Assembly (NCBI GenBank): GCA_001599815.1
Contig: BCIA01000006.1
Span: 932,961 to 996,960, forward strand
DNA from: Furcasterigmium furcatum
Lineage: Eukaryota; Ascomycota; Sordariomycetes; Glomerellales; Plectosphaerellaceae
Direction of reading: 5' to 3'
Length of the DNA: 64,000 bases
Under the pieces are notes generated by a model. That model saw nothing but the letters and a program-made list of their open reading frames with translations. It was not told the DNA's origin and did no database searches. The position numbers were made by a program, and so were the translations under genes. Position 1 is the first letter of the stretch. Every line of letters begins with the position of its first letter. Shown here one piece after another: positions 30,476-40,245 of the stretch.

Positions 30476-32524
30476 ATGGGCCTCTTCAGCCGGTCCAAGA
30501 AGATCACCAAGTCGCCGAGCGAGGTGAACTCGGTCGCTCCGTCAAACGCCCCTCCTCCTGGACACCAGCAGCAGTATCCCGGGTATAATGCGCACTGGCA
30601 TGGCGGCCAACATGGCCAGGGACATCAGAGCCATCCGGCGATGGCACAACCAGGCTGGAGTCCTCGATTTGGATTCCAGCCCGGGTCCAAGGCCCAGCAT
30701 CCGCAACAGCAACAACATTACCATCACCACCAGCAACAGTATCAACCCCAGCAGCCCATCGTGGTGAACCAGTACTACATCTCCCCTCAACCCAGCCAGC
30801 AAGCCGTGGGCGTCCAGAACGCGATGCAGCTCGTCCATCGTCCTCAACCGCCCTACTTCCAGCCAGCGGCGCCAAGCACGAACAATCTCACCAAGATCAA
30901 CCAGTCTGTCTCTAACGCCGCCCGCTCGGTCGTCCCATCGGACACAAGCATCCACTCTACCTGGCATGATCTGACGGACATCAACGCCATCACCGAGGAC
31001 TGGCACCCTCACGCGACGCTGCTGCTCAACCAGACGGCTGCGTTCGCCGACATCCTGGCGACCGGCTTCGATAAGCTCATGACCAGCATTGACCACGACA
31101 AGTACCAAGGCCACGAGGGCGATCTCTTCACTCTCGGCCAGGCAGGCTCCTCCGGGGGCTCCAAGCCGTCCCACGACTCGGACAACCACCACTCGTCCGC
31201 CGGCACATCATCCAAGCCCAAGCCCCGCAAGAAGCCTTACAAGGGCGACACCACCGCCGCCATCGCCTCCAGCTCCCCGTCCGCATCCATCATCTCCAAG
31301 GTCGACCTCTACGCCAACTCCCGCCTCCCCCGCGACCTCCCCCCTCTGCGGCTCTACATGCCCACCTGGCCCATCCTCTGCCTCGCCGCGCAGTACGCCG
31401 AGCGCGTTTACAACCCGCCCTCCGGCGCCGAGCGCCACGCCCATGTCGCCTCCAACTGGCGCACCGGCACAAAGGCCATGGTCATAAAGTCCGTCCCCAT
31501 GGACCACATGTCCGCCATCGTCTTCGCCATCCGCGGCACCGCCACCTTCGCCGACTGGGCCGTTAACCTCAACGCAGCCCCCGCCGCCCCCCGCGCATTC
31601 CTCGACGACCAGTCCAACCTCTGCCACGCCGGCTTCCTATCCGTCGCCCGCAGCATGATCCCCGCCGTCGCGAGCCGCCTGCGCCAGCTCCTCCGCGAGG
31701 ACCCCTCCCGCGCCGGCTACAGCCTCATCATCACGGGGCACTCCGCCGGCGGCGCCGTCGCGAGCCTGCTGTACTGCCACATGCTCGCCGAGCAGACGGG
31801 CAAGGCGGCGAGCGAGCTGACCGCCGTCGCGGGGGCGTTCAAGCGCGTCCACTGCATCGTCTTCGGCACGCCGCCCGTGAGCCTGCGGCCGCTGCAGAAG
31901 CCGGACCGGCCGGAGCTGGCGAAGAGCCTGTTCCTGAGCTTCCTGAACGAGGGGGACCCGGTCGCGCGGGCGGACAAGGCGTACGTTAGGAGCCTGCTGG
32001 AGCTTTTTGCGAGTCCGGCGCCGCGGAAGCCTGTTGAGAGCCAGAGGGAGAGGGAGCGGCGGAAGAAGGAGAGAAGAGACGGGGTAAGGGAGCCCCGGTT
32101 TGAGAGGGAGAAGAGGCGGAAGGGGAGCGAGGTGCTCGCGCTGCCGGCGCCGGAGGGGAGTGTGAAGGAGAAGAAGTCAGTTGTCCGGTTTGCCGAGACG
32201 CCTGGGAAGAGTTCCTCGGACGAGGAGAGGGAGAAGAAGGAGAGGAAGGAGAAGAAGCGGAAGGGCCCTACGTGGAAACTGCCGCCGTCGTCACTCAGCT
32301 CGCCAGGGCGGATCGTCGTGTTAAGAAGCGGCACTCGTCACACGGCTGGGACTCGCCGGACTGTGGAGGACCGGCTCAACGAGGGCGTCATCGCGCAGAC
32401 GGTTGAGGATGAGGATCTGAGAGGCGTGGTCTGGGGCGATCCGGTCTGCCATGTCATGAGGCTGTACGCGGGGAGAATAGAGACGCTGGCCGTCGGTGCT
32501 GTGACGGGGAAAACGGGGAGGTGA
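30476..32524 (+). CDS. Class 3 lipase domain protein
   Basis: An intronless gene of 682 aa from the ATG at 30476 (MGLFSRSKKITKSPSEVNS). The first 190 residues are low complexity (Gln/His/Pro-rich). The lipase_3 fold follows: a region with IVFAIRGTATFADWAVNLN (oxyanion-side strand and RGT motif), the nucleophile elbow IITGHSAGGAV with Ser423, then LNEGDPVARADKAYV carrying the likely catalytic Asp, and a C-terminal DPVCHVMRL with the likely His. Between Asp and His sits a long, strongly basic/charged insertion (RERERRKKERRDG and further Lys/Glu runs), unusual for a lipase and probably disordered. No signal peptide is seen, so an intracellular lipase is expected. The MGLFSRSK start has an N-myristoylation-like Gly2, an inference only. 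Confidence 0.85.
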   Translation: MGLFSRSKKITKSPSEVNSVAPSNAPPPGHQQQYPGYNAHWHGGQHGQGHQSHPAMAQPGWSPRFGFQPGSKAQHPQQQQHYHHHQQQYQPQQPIVVNQYYISPQPSQQAVGVQNAMQLVHRPQPPYFQPAAPSTNNLTKINQSVSNAARSVVPSDTSIHSTWHDLTDINAITEDWHPHATLLLNQTAAFADILATGFDKLMTSIDHDKYQGHEGDLFTLGQAGSSGGSKPSHDSDNHHSSAGTSSKPKPRKKPYKGDTTAAIASSSPSASIISKVDLYANSRLPRDLPPLRLYMPTWPILCLAAQYAERVYNPPSGAERHAHVASNWRTGTKAMVIKSVPMDHMSAIVFAIRGTATFADWAVNLNAAPAAPRAFLDDQSNLCHAGFLSVARSMIPAVASRLRQLLREDPSRAGYSLIITGHSAGGAVASLLYCHMLAEQTGKAASELTAVAGAFKRVHCIVFGTPPVSLRPLQKPDRPELAKSLFLSFLNEGDPVARADKAYVRSLLELFASPAPRKPVESQRERERRKKERRDGVREPRFEREKRRKGSEVLALPAPEGSVKEKKSVVRFAETPGKSSSDEEREKKERKEKKRKGPTWKLPPSSLSSPGRIVVLRSGTRHTAGTRRTVEDRLNEGVIAQTVEDEDLRGVVWGDPVCHVMRLYAGRIETLAVGAVTGKTGR

Positions 32525-32903
32525 AGGGCACGCAAGAGGCCGTTTGTGTGTTTGGTTCGGGCTTCAGGGGCGTTTGATACCACGGTTCTTGACATGATGA
32601 CGAGAAATGACACTTCATTGATGATTAGCTGAGGCGCACTGTTGACCAAGACGATCTCTGAAGAGCGATTTAGTCGGCTCATCGACGACCTCATTCGGGC
32701 GAGAGTGGTACCTACAGACAGGATCTCATGCTCTCGCAGTTAAGTCCTCCCCAGCACCAAATCACGGCAATGGGAACAATATTCACCCGACCATGCAAGG
32801 AGCAGGCATTTGAGCACGCCCTGCTTCCTCCCCGCCTCCCGCCCCTCCTCCTCGTCTCGCTACCCGTCGTCCGAGTGTCTCTCAAGTCTCAGCCACGGCG
32901 ATC
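32525..32903. other. Intergenic region
   Basis: A 379-bp stretch with the lipase 3' UTR and the F-box gene promoter; the last 80 bp are CT-rich. Nothing else seen. Confidence 0.5.
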
Positions 32904-34316
32904 ATGATGAACCTTATTCACTTTCCAACCGAGCTGCAACTTGCCATCGTCCAATGCCTGTCGCAGTCCGATCTCATCGCCGTAGCCTGCGTACACCCAA
33001 GGCTCCGGGGCCTTGTCGAAGACACCCTCTACTCACACATCATATTCACATGGACGGAAGAGCACTACCGCCCAGCAATTAAGCGATTACTTCGCACCTT
33101 CCTCGAGCGTCCGGAACTTGCTCAGCATGTCCGCTGCCTCGACCTCCAAGGTCATGACGGGGAGGGTCCCGATCCCATGGGAACAGCCCCCCCTCATAAA
33201 CTTACCGCATTCGCCCTCTCTGACAATCCAGGGCTGTCGACGGATATGCTGCTCGAGAGGGCTGTATCCAGCGGTGTTCCTGAAGTTGACGCAGCGGGGT
33301 GGGTCGGCGAGATCAACGAGGGAAACTCTGACGCTGTCGTCGCGTTCATCGTTACCATGACACCTCACATCACGCGACTCTCCCTTGCGCGCCACTGGGG
33401 CGCCTGCTACAGCTTCTTGGGAAAAGCTTTTAGGATGGCTCTGTGCGAATCGCGTCAAGACTCCCTCCGTGACGGGTTGCCCAAGTTCGATCACCTGGCA
33501 TCCGTGACGCTGGACCCGTGGTTCTTCCATGAGCACGAGATCGAAGCGCCCGAACAAGACGATATTCTCGCCTTGTTCTACCTGCCTCGGGTCAGAGAGT
33601 TATCAATTCCTATCGCCAACCGGGTCGACATGTCCTGGCCGGCTGCCTCGCCGCCGGACCCGTCATCACTCACTTCGCTGGAGGTCAGGAGACTTCGCGA
33701 GAACCAGCTGAGCTCGTTGCTGGCCGTCTGCCCAAATATCAAAGTTTTCTCGTACAAGTGGTTCTACCACGCCGGCATCGACAAGCCACTGAACCAGGAG
33801 GTGATGGACGTGGACCAGATAGCCGAGGCTCTCGTCGCGAATTGCCGGGACACCCTGACGGATTTCAAACTCGAGGTGACGACGATGACCTCCTGGCCAC
33901 CCGTATTGCTCTCAGGCTCCCTAGCTGCCATTTCTCAACTTCACCAGCTCAAGAGAATGAATCTACCCTCACCGCTGGTGTTGGGTGCGATGGAGAACCC
34001 GACCCCTGAGCGGATCGGATCATTCGCGCCTGCAGGGCTCGAATACCTTGGCCTGCAAAGTGCCTTGATGGATCAAGATGAGTATGACTGGTTCCCCGAA
34101 GACATAGTGGCGGCGGTGAGGAAAGGACTGGATATGGGGCTTCAGACCTCCTTGGCGAGTCTGAAGGGCATCAGGGTGGACGTGCCCAGCGTGGGACTTT
34201 ACATGGACATGGAAGACGGAGCGGCCGAAATAGGGCGACTCCGTGCTGACTTCCGAGTTGAGGTGGACGCGTTCGACGAGATCTATTTAGAAGTAATACG
34301 GCCAGACAGTCCATGA
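32904..34316 (+). CDS. F-box protein with leucine-rich-repeat-like C-terminus
   Basis: An intronless gene of 470 aa. Residues 4-45 form a canonical F-box (LIHFPTELQLAIVQCLSQSD, then LIAVACVHPRLRGLVEDTLY). The remainder has scattered LxxLxL-type segments (HITRLSLARH, VRELSIPIAN, LTSLEVRRL, LKRMNLPSPL, LEYLGLQSAL) that look like irregular leucine-rich repeats of fungal F-box proteins. Such proteins recruit substrates to SKP1-cullin ubiquitin ligases; the target is unknown. The ATG at 32904 is followed by a second ATG; either start keeps the F-box intact. Confidence 0.85.
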   Translation: MMNLIHFPTELQLAIVQCLSQSDLIAVACVHPRLRGLVEDTLYSHIIFTWTEEHYRPAIKRLLRTFLERPELAQHVRCLDLQGHDGEGPDPMGTAPPHKLTAFALSDNPGLSTDMLLERAVSSGVPEVDAAGWVGEINEGNSDAVVAFIVTMTPHITRLSLARHWGACYSFLGKAFRMALCESRQDSLRDGLPKFDHLASVTLDPWFFHEHEIEAPEQDDILALFYLPRVRELSIPIANRVDMSWPAASPPDPSSLTSLEVRRLRENQLSSLLAVCPNIKVFSYKWFYHAGIDKPLNQEVMDVDQIAEALVANCRDTLTDFKLEVTTMTSWPPVLLSGSLAAISQLHQLKRMNLPSPLVLGAMENPTPERIGSFAPAGLEYLGLQSALMDQDEYDWFPEDIVAAVRKGLDMGLQTSLASLKGIRVDVPSVGLYMDMEDGAAEIGRLRADFRVEVDAFDEIYLEVIRPDSP

Positions 34317-34612
34317 ATGCCTGAACTGGCAAGACGGGATCGGTGAAAGATCCGTCTGACGGCAAAAGTGGGCCCGGAAGCCGGAAGTCGAGCATGAGCG
34401 ATGGGCCGATCCGGGTGGGGCGCTGGTGGTGGACCCCTGAAATCTTCCCGATGATCATCTAATTTCCCGTCCCGCTATATTTTTCACCTTCGACTTCTCT
34501 TGTTGATAAACTTCACCGTCGCCACATCTCACCCAGTTCATTCCCTCTGGACGACGTGTTCACCACCCAGAAACCCCACTCAGTCACAGCGCGCCCTGCT
34601 GCACTGCCCGTC

Positions 34613-36126
34613 ATGGCGAAAGATCAAGCTCCCCGGAAGCACAAGTACGAGTTTGGCGGCCCGTGAGTACTCACCATCACCCCCTTTCCGATGCCCTGAC
34701 CCTGACATCCCTCAGCCTTGGGGCCACCGCCATCGTCTCCCTGCTCCCCGTCATGATGAACGTCTGGTACTTCGCCTGCAACGACATCTCCGGCTGTCCC
34801 GCTCCGGCCCTGCTCTCGCCCTCCACCCTGACCTGGGACACCCTCAAGGCCCAGATCCCCTGGCCCGAGAACGGCATCCGCGGCTTCATGACCTGGGAGG
34901 CCACCTTCTGGCTCACCGCCTACTACCTCCTCAGCCTCGTCCTCTACCGCGTCCTCCCCGCCACGGAGGTCTACGGCACCAAGCTGCTCGAGTCCGGCAA
35001 GCCCCTCAAGTACCGCTTCAACGCGTTCGGGGCCACCGTCGTCCAGGTCGCCTTCTGCGCGGTCGGCACCGCCCTCTACGGCGCCGAGTTCCCCGTCTGG
35101 ACCTTCATCTCGGACAACTACCTCCAGCTCCTCACCGGCAACATCCTCCTCTCCTTCGCCCTCTCCATCTGGACCTACGCCCGCTCCTTCACCGTCCGCC
35201 CCGGCAACCCCGAGCTCCGCGAGCTCGCCCGCGGCGGCAACACCGGCTCCTTCATCTACGACTTCTTTATCGGCCGCGAGCTCAACCCCCGTGTCACCCT
35301 CCCCCTCATCGGCGAGGTCGACGTCAAGGCCTGGCTCGAGATGCGCCCCGGCCTCACCGGCTGGCTCCTCCTCGACCTCGCCTACGTCGCCAAGCAGTAC
35401 CGCGTCCACGGCCACCTTTCCGACTCGATCGTCTTCATCGCCCTCGTCCAGTCCTACTACGTCCTCGAGGGCCAGTTCTTCGAGCAGGGCCTTCTCAGCA
35501 TGATGGACATTACCACCGACGGCCTCGGCTTCATGCTCAACTTTGGCGACATCGTCTGGGTCCCCTTCCTCTACTCCACCCAGTGCCGCTACCTCGCCAC
35601 CCACCCCGTCCACCTCGGCTGGCCCGGCATCGCCGCCGTCGCCGCCATCTTCGTCACGGGCCTGTACATCTTCCGTTCCGCCAACGACGAGAAGGCAGCC
35701 TTCAGGAAGAACCCCGACGCCCCCCAGTTCAAGAACGCGACCTACATCCAGACCAAGCGCGGCACCAGGCTCCTGACCTCTGGCTGGTGGGGCCGCTCGC
35801 GCCACATCAACTACTTCGGCGACTGGCTGCAGTCGTCGCCCTTCACCCTGCCTACCGGCGTCGCCGGGTACGTCATCCTGCCCGCGGGCAGCGCCGTCGC
35901 GGCCACCGTCGCGGGGGGCGTCACCATGCTCGACGGCCGCGAGGTCGTCCAGGGCGACGCCCGCGGCTGGGGCATGGTCTTCACCTACTTCTACGCGGCC
36001 TGGTTCGCCTTCATGCTCATCCACAGGGAGGGCCGCGACGACGCCGCCTGCGCCGAGAAGTACGGCGACGACTGGGTCAGGTACAAGAAGACCGTCAGGT
36101 GGAGGATCCTGCCCGGCGTCTACTAG
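34613..36126 (+). CDS. ERG24: Delta(14)-sterol reductase (ergosterol biosynthesis)
   Basis: Two exons (34613-34662, 34716-36126) give 486 aa; the 53-nt intron (GTGAGT...CCTCAG) splits codon 17. The N-terminus KYEFGGP-LGATAIVSLLP is characteristic of Erg24 (Neurospora erg-3) rather than Erg4. The ERG4/ERG24 family signature GSFIYDFFIGRELNPR and the C-terminal block LLTSGWWGRSRHINYFGDW are intact, as are the NADPH-site residues near the end (EKYGDDWVRYKKTV, then RILPGVY). About eight to nine hydrophobic segments are visible, as expected for this ER membrane enzyme. It reduces the C14-C15 double bond left after CYP51 and is the target of morpholine fungicides. Length is normal. Its 3' end faces the BTB gene with 31 bp between stop codons. 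Confidence 0.95.
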
Positions 36127-36157
36127 ATTCAGCTGCCTTGTAAATTGAGATTGCTAG

Positions 36158-37578
36158 TTACCTCCCCCCGTATCCCTGTCCGCGCTGCCACGGCGATTCC
36201 TCCGGATCAAACCTGTACTGCCCCGTCGCTTCCGACTCTGCCAGAGACGCGGCCTCCGACCCCCGATTTCCGCTGTGATCCGCAGGCTCAGGTGCCTTGG
36301 TGGGCCTCCTCCGAATGATGTTTCCGCTGTCCTCGCGAGGATAATTCCTGTCCTCCGAGCGTGTATCCATCGGCTCTGTGATCTGGGTCGTCTGCGTCCC
36401 GACGCTCGACCATCCGGGCACGTCCCTCACGCCGGCCCCCAGCGGCGGCGGTTTTGAAAAGAGGCCCTCCAGCACCAGTCCCGCCGCGTGCTTGCGGCAG
36501 CGTTCGGGGATGGCTTTCAAGCACATCATACACCCGTACCATTCCTTGTTGAGCTCAATCAGTTTGAGCAATTGCTGCAAATCGTGCGTGTATGACGTTA
36601 CGGGTATAGTAGTGCATTGACCCGTGGCTTGTTTCCCGTGCGTCGGAGCGACCACCTCACGAAGTGAGCGGACCTTCTCCAGTATACTCCCGAGTGCCAC
36701 GCTCGACGAGTCAAGCAGCCAGAACTGGCCGGTGCCGACAAGATTCGCTTGACGGAGGGCTTGCATGTAGCCTTGAACCCCAGGCATGCTGTTCGGACAC
36801 CCGCGACAGTTGTTCCAGACACACTGCCACGCCGGGGCGAGCAGCGGTGCGATGAGCGCGTGCTGGAGAGGGTAAAAAAACTCCATTCTCCTGGCATTGA
36901 AGAACTCTGTTGTCGATTAGCTCAGAATCAAGCAAGCCGTAGCCGGTTCTTACGAGCCAACGTGTTCTGAAAGTCCGTCCAGCGGCGAGGCTTCCATCCA
37001 CCGCTCGCGAGAGGCCCGGGGGTTTTCAGCAGCACCACCCAGGCCGCCTTGGCGAACACGTCCGGCAGCCCCGCGATGTAGGCAAAGTTGAGCACCCGCC
37101 ACGCATCCATAACCTTCGCGAAGTCGTCGCCGTTGGGCGGGGTCCAGTTGTGAAGCCAGAGGCTGCCCCAGCTCATCAGTATCGATTCGCACCGGAGCTT
37201 TCGGCATGTCAGCGCTAGGGTCTCCATAACCGTCGAGTCGAGAACTCTCGACAGGTCAGAAGCTCGATAGTAGATGATTTGGCAGAGGATCTTCATGGCT
37301 TCGGCGTCGAATTCTCGCATGTCGAGCCGCAAAGAGGCCCCAGGAGGCCCAGGTTTGCGATTCTGTTCGAGCACTAGGTCTCTCCCAGTGATGGTGCCGG
37401 CGAACACGCCTTTCAGCACAGGTGATGCAATGCTCAGTACGGCTGATGACGCTCTGATACATGAAGCAGCTGGGTTATCAGGAAACGTGATGATCACGTC
37501 GCCCTCCGTGTCTACCTCGACAAGATCATGAAAGAGGTGCACGGGTAGAGCAGTGGACTCCTGCCAGCTGCTGGCCAT
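36158..37578 (-). CDS. BTB/POZ domain protein
   Basis: Two exons (37578-36954, 36906-36158) joined by a 47-nt intron (GTAAGA...CAACAG) give 457 aa. Residues 18-110 form the BTB core: DLVEVDTEGDVIITF, then SAVLSIASPVLKGVFAG and a helix-rich segment with ILCQIIYYRAS. This is the fungal-type BTB found in many ascomycete proteins without other domains, thought to mediate dimerisation or cullin-3 binding. The C-terminal half is helical with conserved Cys residues, and the tail is disordered and charged. The join restores the continuous stretch NTLAQFFNARRMEFF. Function unknown. Confidence 0.8.
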
Positions 37579-39240
37579 GGCACCAGAGGCTGACGGCGAT
37601 TTGCCGCCCTCAAGAGAATTGATAATGATGGAGTTCTGGTCTTGATTGGCCCTGTGGCCGCCACGAGTCCAAATGGTGGTGATGCGATCGCGGTCGTCAG
37701 GCAGGCGGTTGTGTAAGGCGTTGTCGCCGAGAGAGCGCTTTGTTGGAGTGCCAGGGTCGGCAGGGTCGGCAAATGCGGAGGTCTCGGAGACGAATATGAA
37801 CGCCCATGGCGATACAGATGATGCCGACAGGCAGACAGAGCCCGACCGAGGCGGGCTCTCCAGGATATTTATACCTGGGAGCTCCAGGCCAGGTCAGGCT
37901 GTGGCTGAGAGCTTCCAGCCTATTATGCCTGGGGAGGTCACATGCATGCACTTATTAACCACATCGGGCCATCTTAAGCTGCAGACGTCTTCCATGTCTG
38001 TTGCAGCGGGCTCCTATTGGATAGATAGAAACCAGGCCGATTCCAAGGGTCTTCAGGAGAAGCGTCAGCTTCGCTCAGATGTTCAAAACTCGGCAGTGGG
38101 ACACCTACAGCAAGACTCTCACTTATCCGTGGCTCGATCTGCGCACTCTGGTCGATGTGGAATTAATGGATATCCAACGATCTACACCCTGTCACGTCTC
38201 GTTGTTCGGACTCGATCGGTATGGTGATCACAGAGGCCGACAATGGGGCCCGAGGATGTTCCTAGCACCCGCGACCCCTTCTTCTCCTTCCAGGCATAGC
38301 ATCTGCCCCATGGTATTCCCATACCTAACTAGATAAGTACCTAGGCAAGGGATCCGGTCTCTCGGCCGGAATACACAGGGATAGACGGGTCACGGGCGAC
38401 GGGATGGAACTAGGGGTGCCATTTTCGAGGTGCATTTGAACACATCAGATTACGCTTGGACGCTGATTCAGCTGTGACGGTAGAAGAGGACGCGTGAATG
38501 AACGAATGCATAGTCACGACTCGCCCTGTCGAGGCTTGACGCGGCGGTTGAGAGGTGACGTCCGACTAGCCAGGCAGACGACCACGACGACTCCTTCACT
38601 GTTGGTCCATACATCTACTGAAAACTCCAGCTACTTACTGCATACCTCATACTCATCTCGGATTTTCAAACTCTATCAGAACAGCAAGGCCCTGAATGAC
38701 CATGCCCAGCGCCTCAGAGACTCCCTATGTTCTCCATGCCTCAATCAAACGAGGATACTTTGATCCAGCAAATTGATTGGTTATACGTAACGCTCTTTCC
38801 ATGGATCTCTGAAAAGGGCAAGGGGCACCTGCCGTATTTTCCAAGGTAGGGCCACATTAGTAGACAGAACAGTGTCGGTGGGCATCTAGATACAGCCCGG
38901 GCAGGAGCAGCCGCTGCTCTGCCGGCTCTGAGGTCAGTACTAGTCAGCTCCACTATTCACCATTGAGAAAAACATGTTTTGAAGGAAGGCATACCTGTGA
39001 GATCTGCCAGGTGACACTAGTGAATTAGTGAATCGGCGGAAGGAACTCACCATGAGCTCCTTCCTCGATGTGTGCCTGATCACATACACACACATCCATT
39101 AGATGAAGTGCAAAGTTTTCTTCTCTTACCCTGACAGTGTCCTACCAACTACAACCTCATCGCAGCCTCTCTCTCCTGCTTTTCGGAAACGACAACCAAG
39201 CCCCCCTTCTCCGGTTCTTGTTTCTATACAAAAGTTCACC
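37579..39240. other. Intergenic region between divergent genes
   Basis: About 1.66 kb between the BTB start and the next plus-strand start. It should hold two promoters. A plus-strand open frame (37646-38227) has no recognisable motifs and overlaps the likely BTB 5' UTR. The right third is AT-richer with CT-rich leader sequence near 39120-39240. Confidence 0.5.
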
Positions 39241-39937
39241 ATGTCCGGAATGCCCGCGAGCATCACACAGCCGGACGGTTCAATCGTCACGGCCTTCGCG
39301 ATGCTCGGCCCCGACAATTTCTTCTCCGATGAATGGAGCCAGGTAACTGACCCCGAACCCGACCAGCCTGAGCCCACGGCGGCGGTCGACCAAGGTACTA
39401 CAAGCTGTCCAGCCCTCCTACATCTCTCTCCAATACACCGATCTCCATCTCATGTTCTCGCATCCTTCCCTAGATACCCACGTAACACACAGACCGGGGT
39501 TGCTCTCCGATGCCGTGTCTTCATCATTTTATGATCATGGATGCTTGCCTATTACTCTCTCTTTACCCACATGTCATGGTTTACTGATCTTAGAGCTGCC
39601 GCTAACCTTCAAAGCAGATACTGAAGATATCAAGACCAGGTGGGCCAGAATGTTAGCCGAGGACCGCCAGCGAGTCGAGGAAGAGACCAAGTTCGGCGCC
39701 CAGGTCGACGTCAACGGGGCCTACGCTCACCTAGAGAACTGCCCGGGCCTCGCCCACTGCCTGTCGCCACTGCCCTTCGGCGAGCCGCGCCGATGCAGAG
39801 CCTGCAATATCGTGGTGGCCTCCACCCGGTACCTGCGGTACCACACCGGAGCCGTGCTCCGCCCCGGCAGGCCGGTCAACTGCCAGGTCATCCGTGCCGT
39901 CCTGGACACGATGTCAACGCCACCTGTCGGGGTGTAA
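39241..39937 (+). CDS. Small hypothetical protein with Cys-rich C-terminal half
   Basis: Exons 39241-39394 and 39618-39937 (223-nt intron, GTACTA...AAGCAG) give 157 aa ending at TAA 39935-39937. The first exon is acidic and Pro-rich; the second has a helix (DIKTRWARMLAEDRQRVEEE) and then ENCPGLAHC and RRCRACN with nearby His residues, which could bind one zinc ion. I do not recognise the family. The same frame stays open beyond the TAA for 31 further codons that are almost all Asp/Glu, ending at TAG 40031-40033. A 54-nt phase-0 intron-like segment (39887-39940, GTCATC...AACAG) would remove the TAA and join that tail, so the true gene may end at 40033. Confidence 0.6.
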
Positions 39938-40033
39938 CAGTTGGCCGATGTCGACGAAGATGAAGACGAAGACGATGAAGACAAGGAGAATGAGGACGAG
40001 GAAGACAATGACGATGAATACGAGGACGAATAG
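39938..40033 (+). other. In-frame acidic tail downstream of the stop codon
   Basis: After TAA the frame continues Q-L-A-D-V and then 26 codons, nearly all Asp or Glu, with a few Lys/Asn/Tyr, before TAG. It would form a typical acidic protein tail. It is reachable either by splicing out 39887-39940 or by reading through TAA, which is followed by CAG TTG, close to the CAR-YYA context that favours readthrough. It could also be non-coding simple sequence. Confidence 0.5.
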
Positions 40034-40245
40034 GAGGAATGGTCTTAGAAGGGAGGAGGGCATGCGGATGACGCGTATATGTCGATAGCAAAAGGCGGGA
40101 ACTCATCGATGCTTATGAACTTGATTACCAGAATACCCTTAGCATATGCGGTTTGTCGTCTCTCGTGGTTGTCAACACATTCCAATTAGCAGCCAGCCAA
40201 ACTATGTGGTGAAGAGATTGCTATGCTGCCAGGGCATTGGAGCTT

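Noticed and set aside
34624..36024. Open frame of 466 codons on the minus strand
   Set aside because: Antisense of ERG24, acidic and Gly-rich with no motifs; a by-product of the biased third codon positions.
37646..38227. Plus-strand open frame of 193 codons
   Set aside because: It overlaps the promoter/5' UTR of the BTB gene and its product has no recognisable features.
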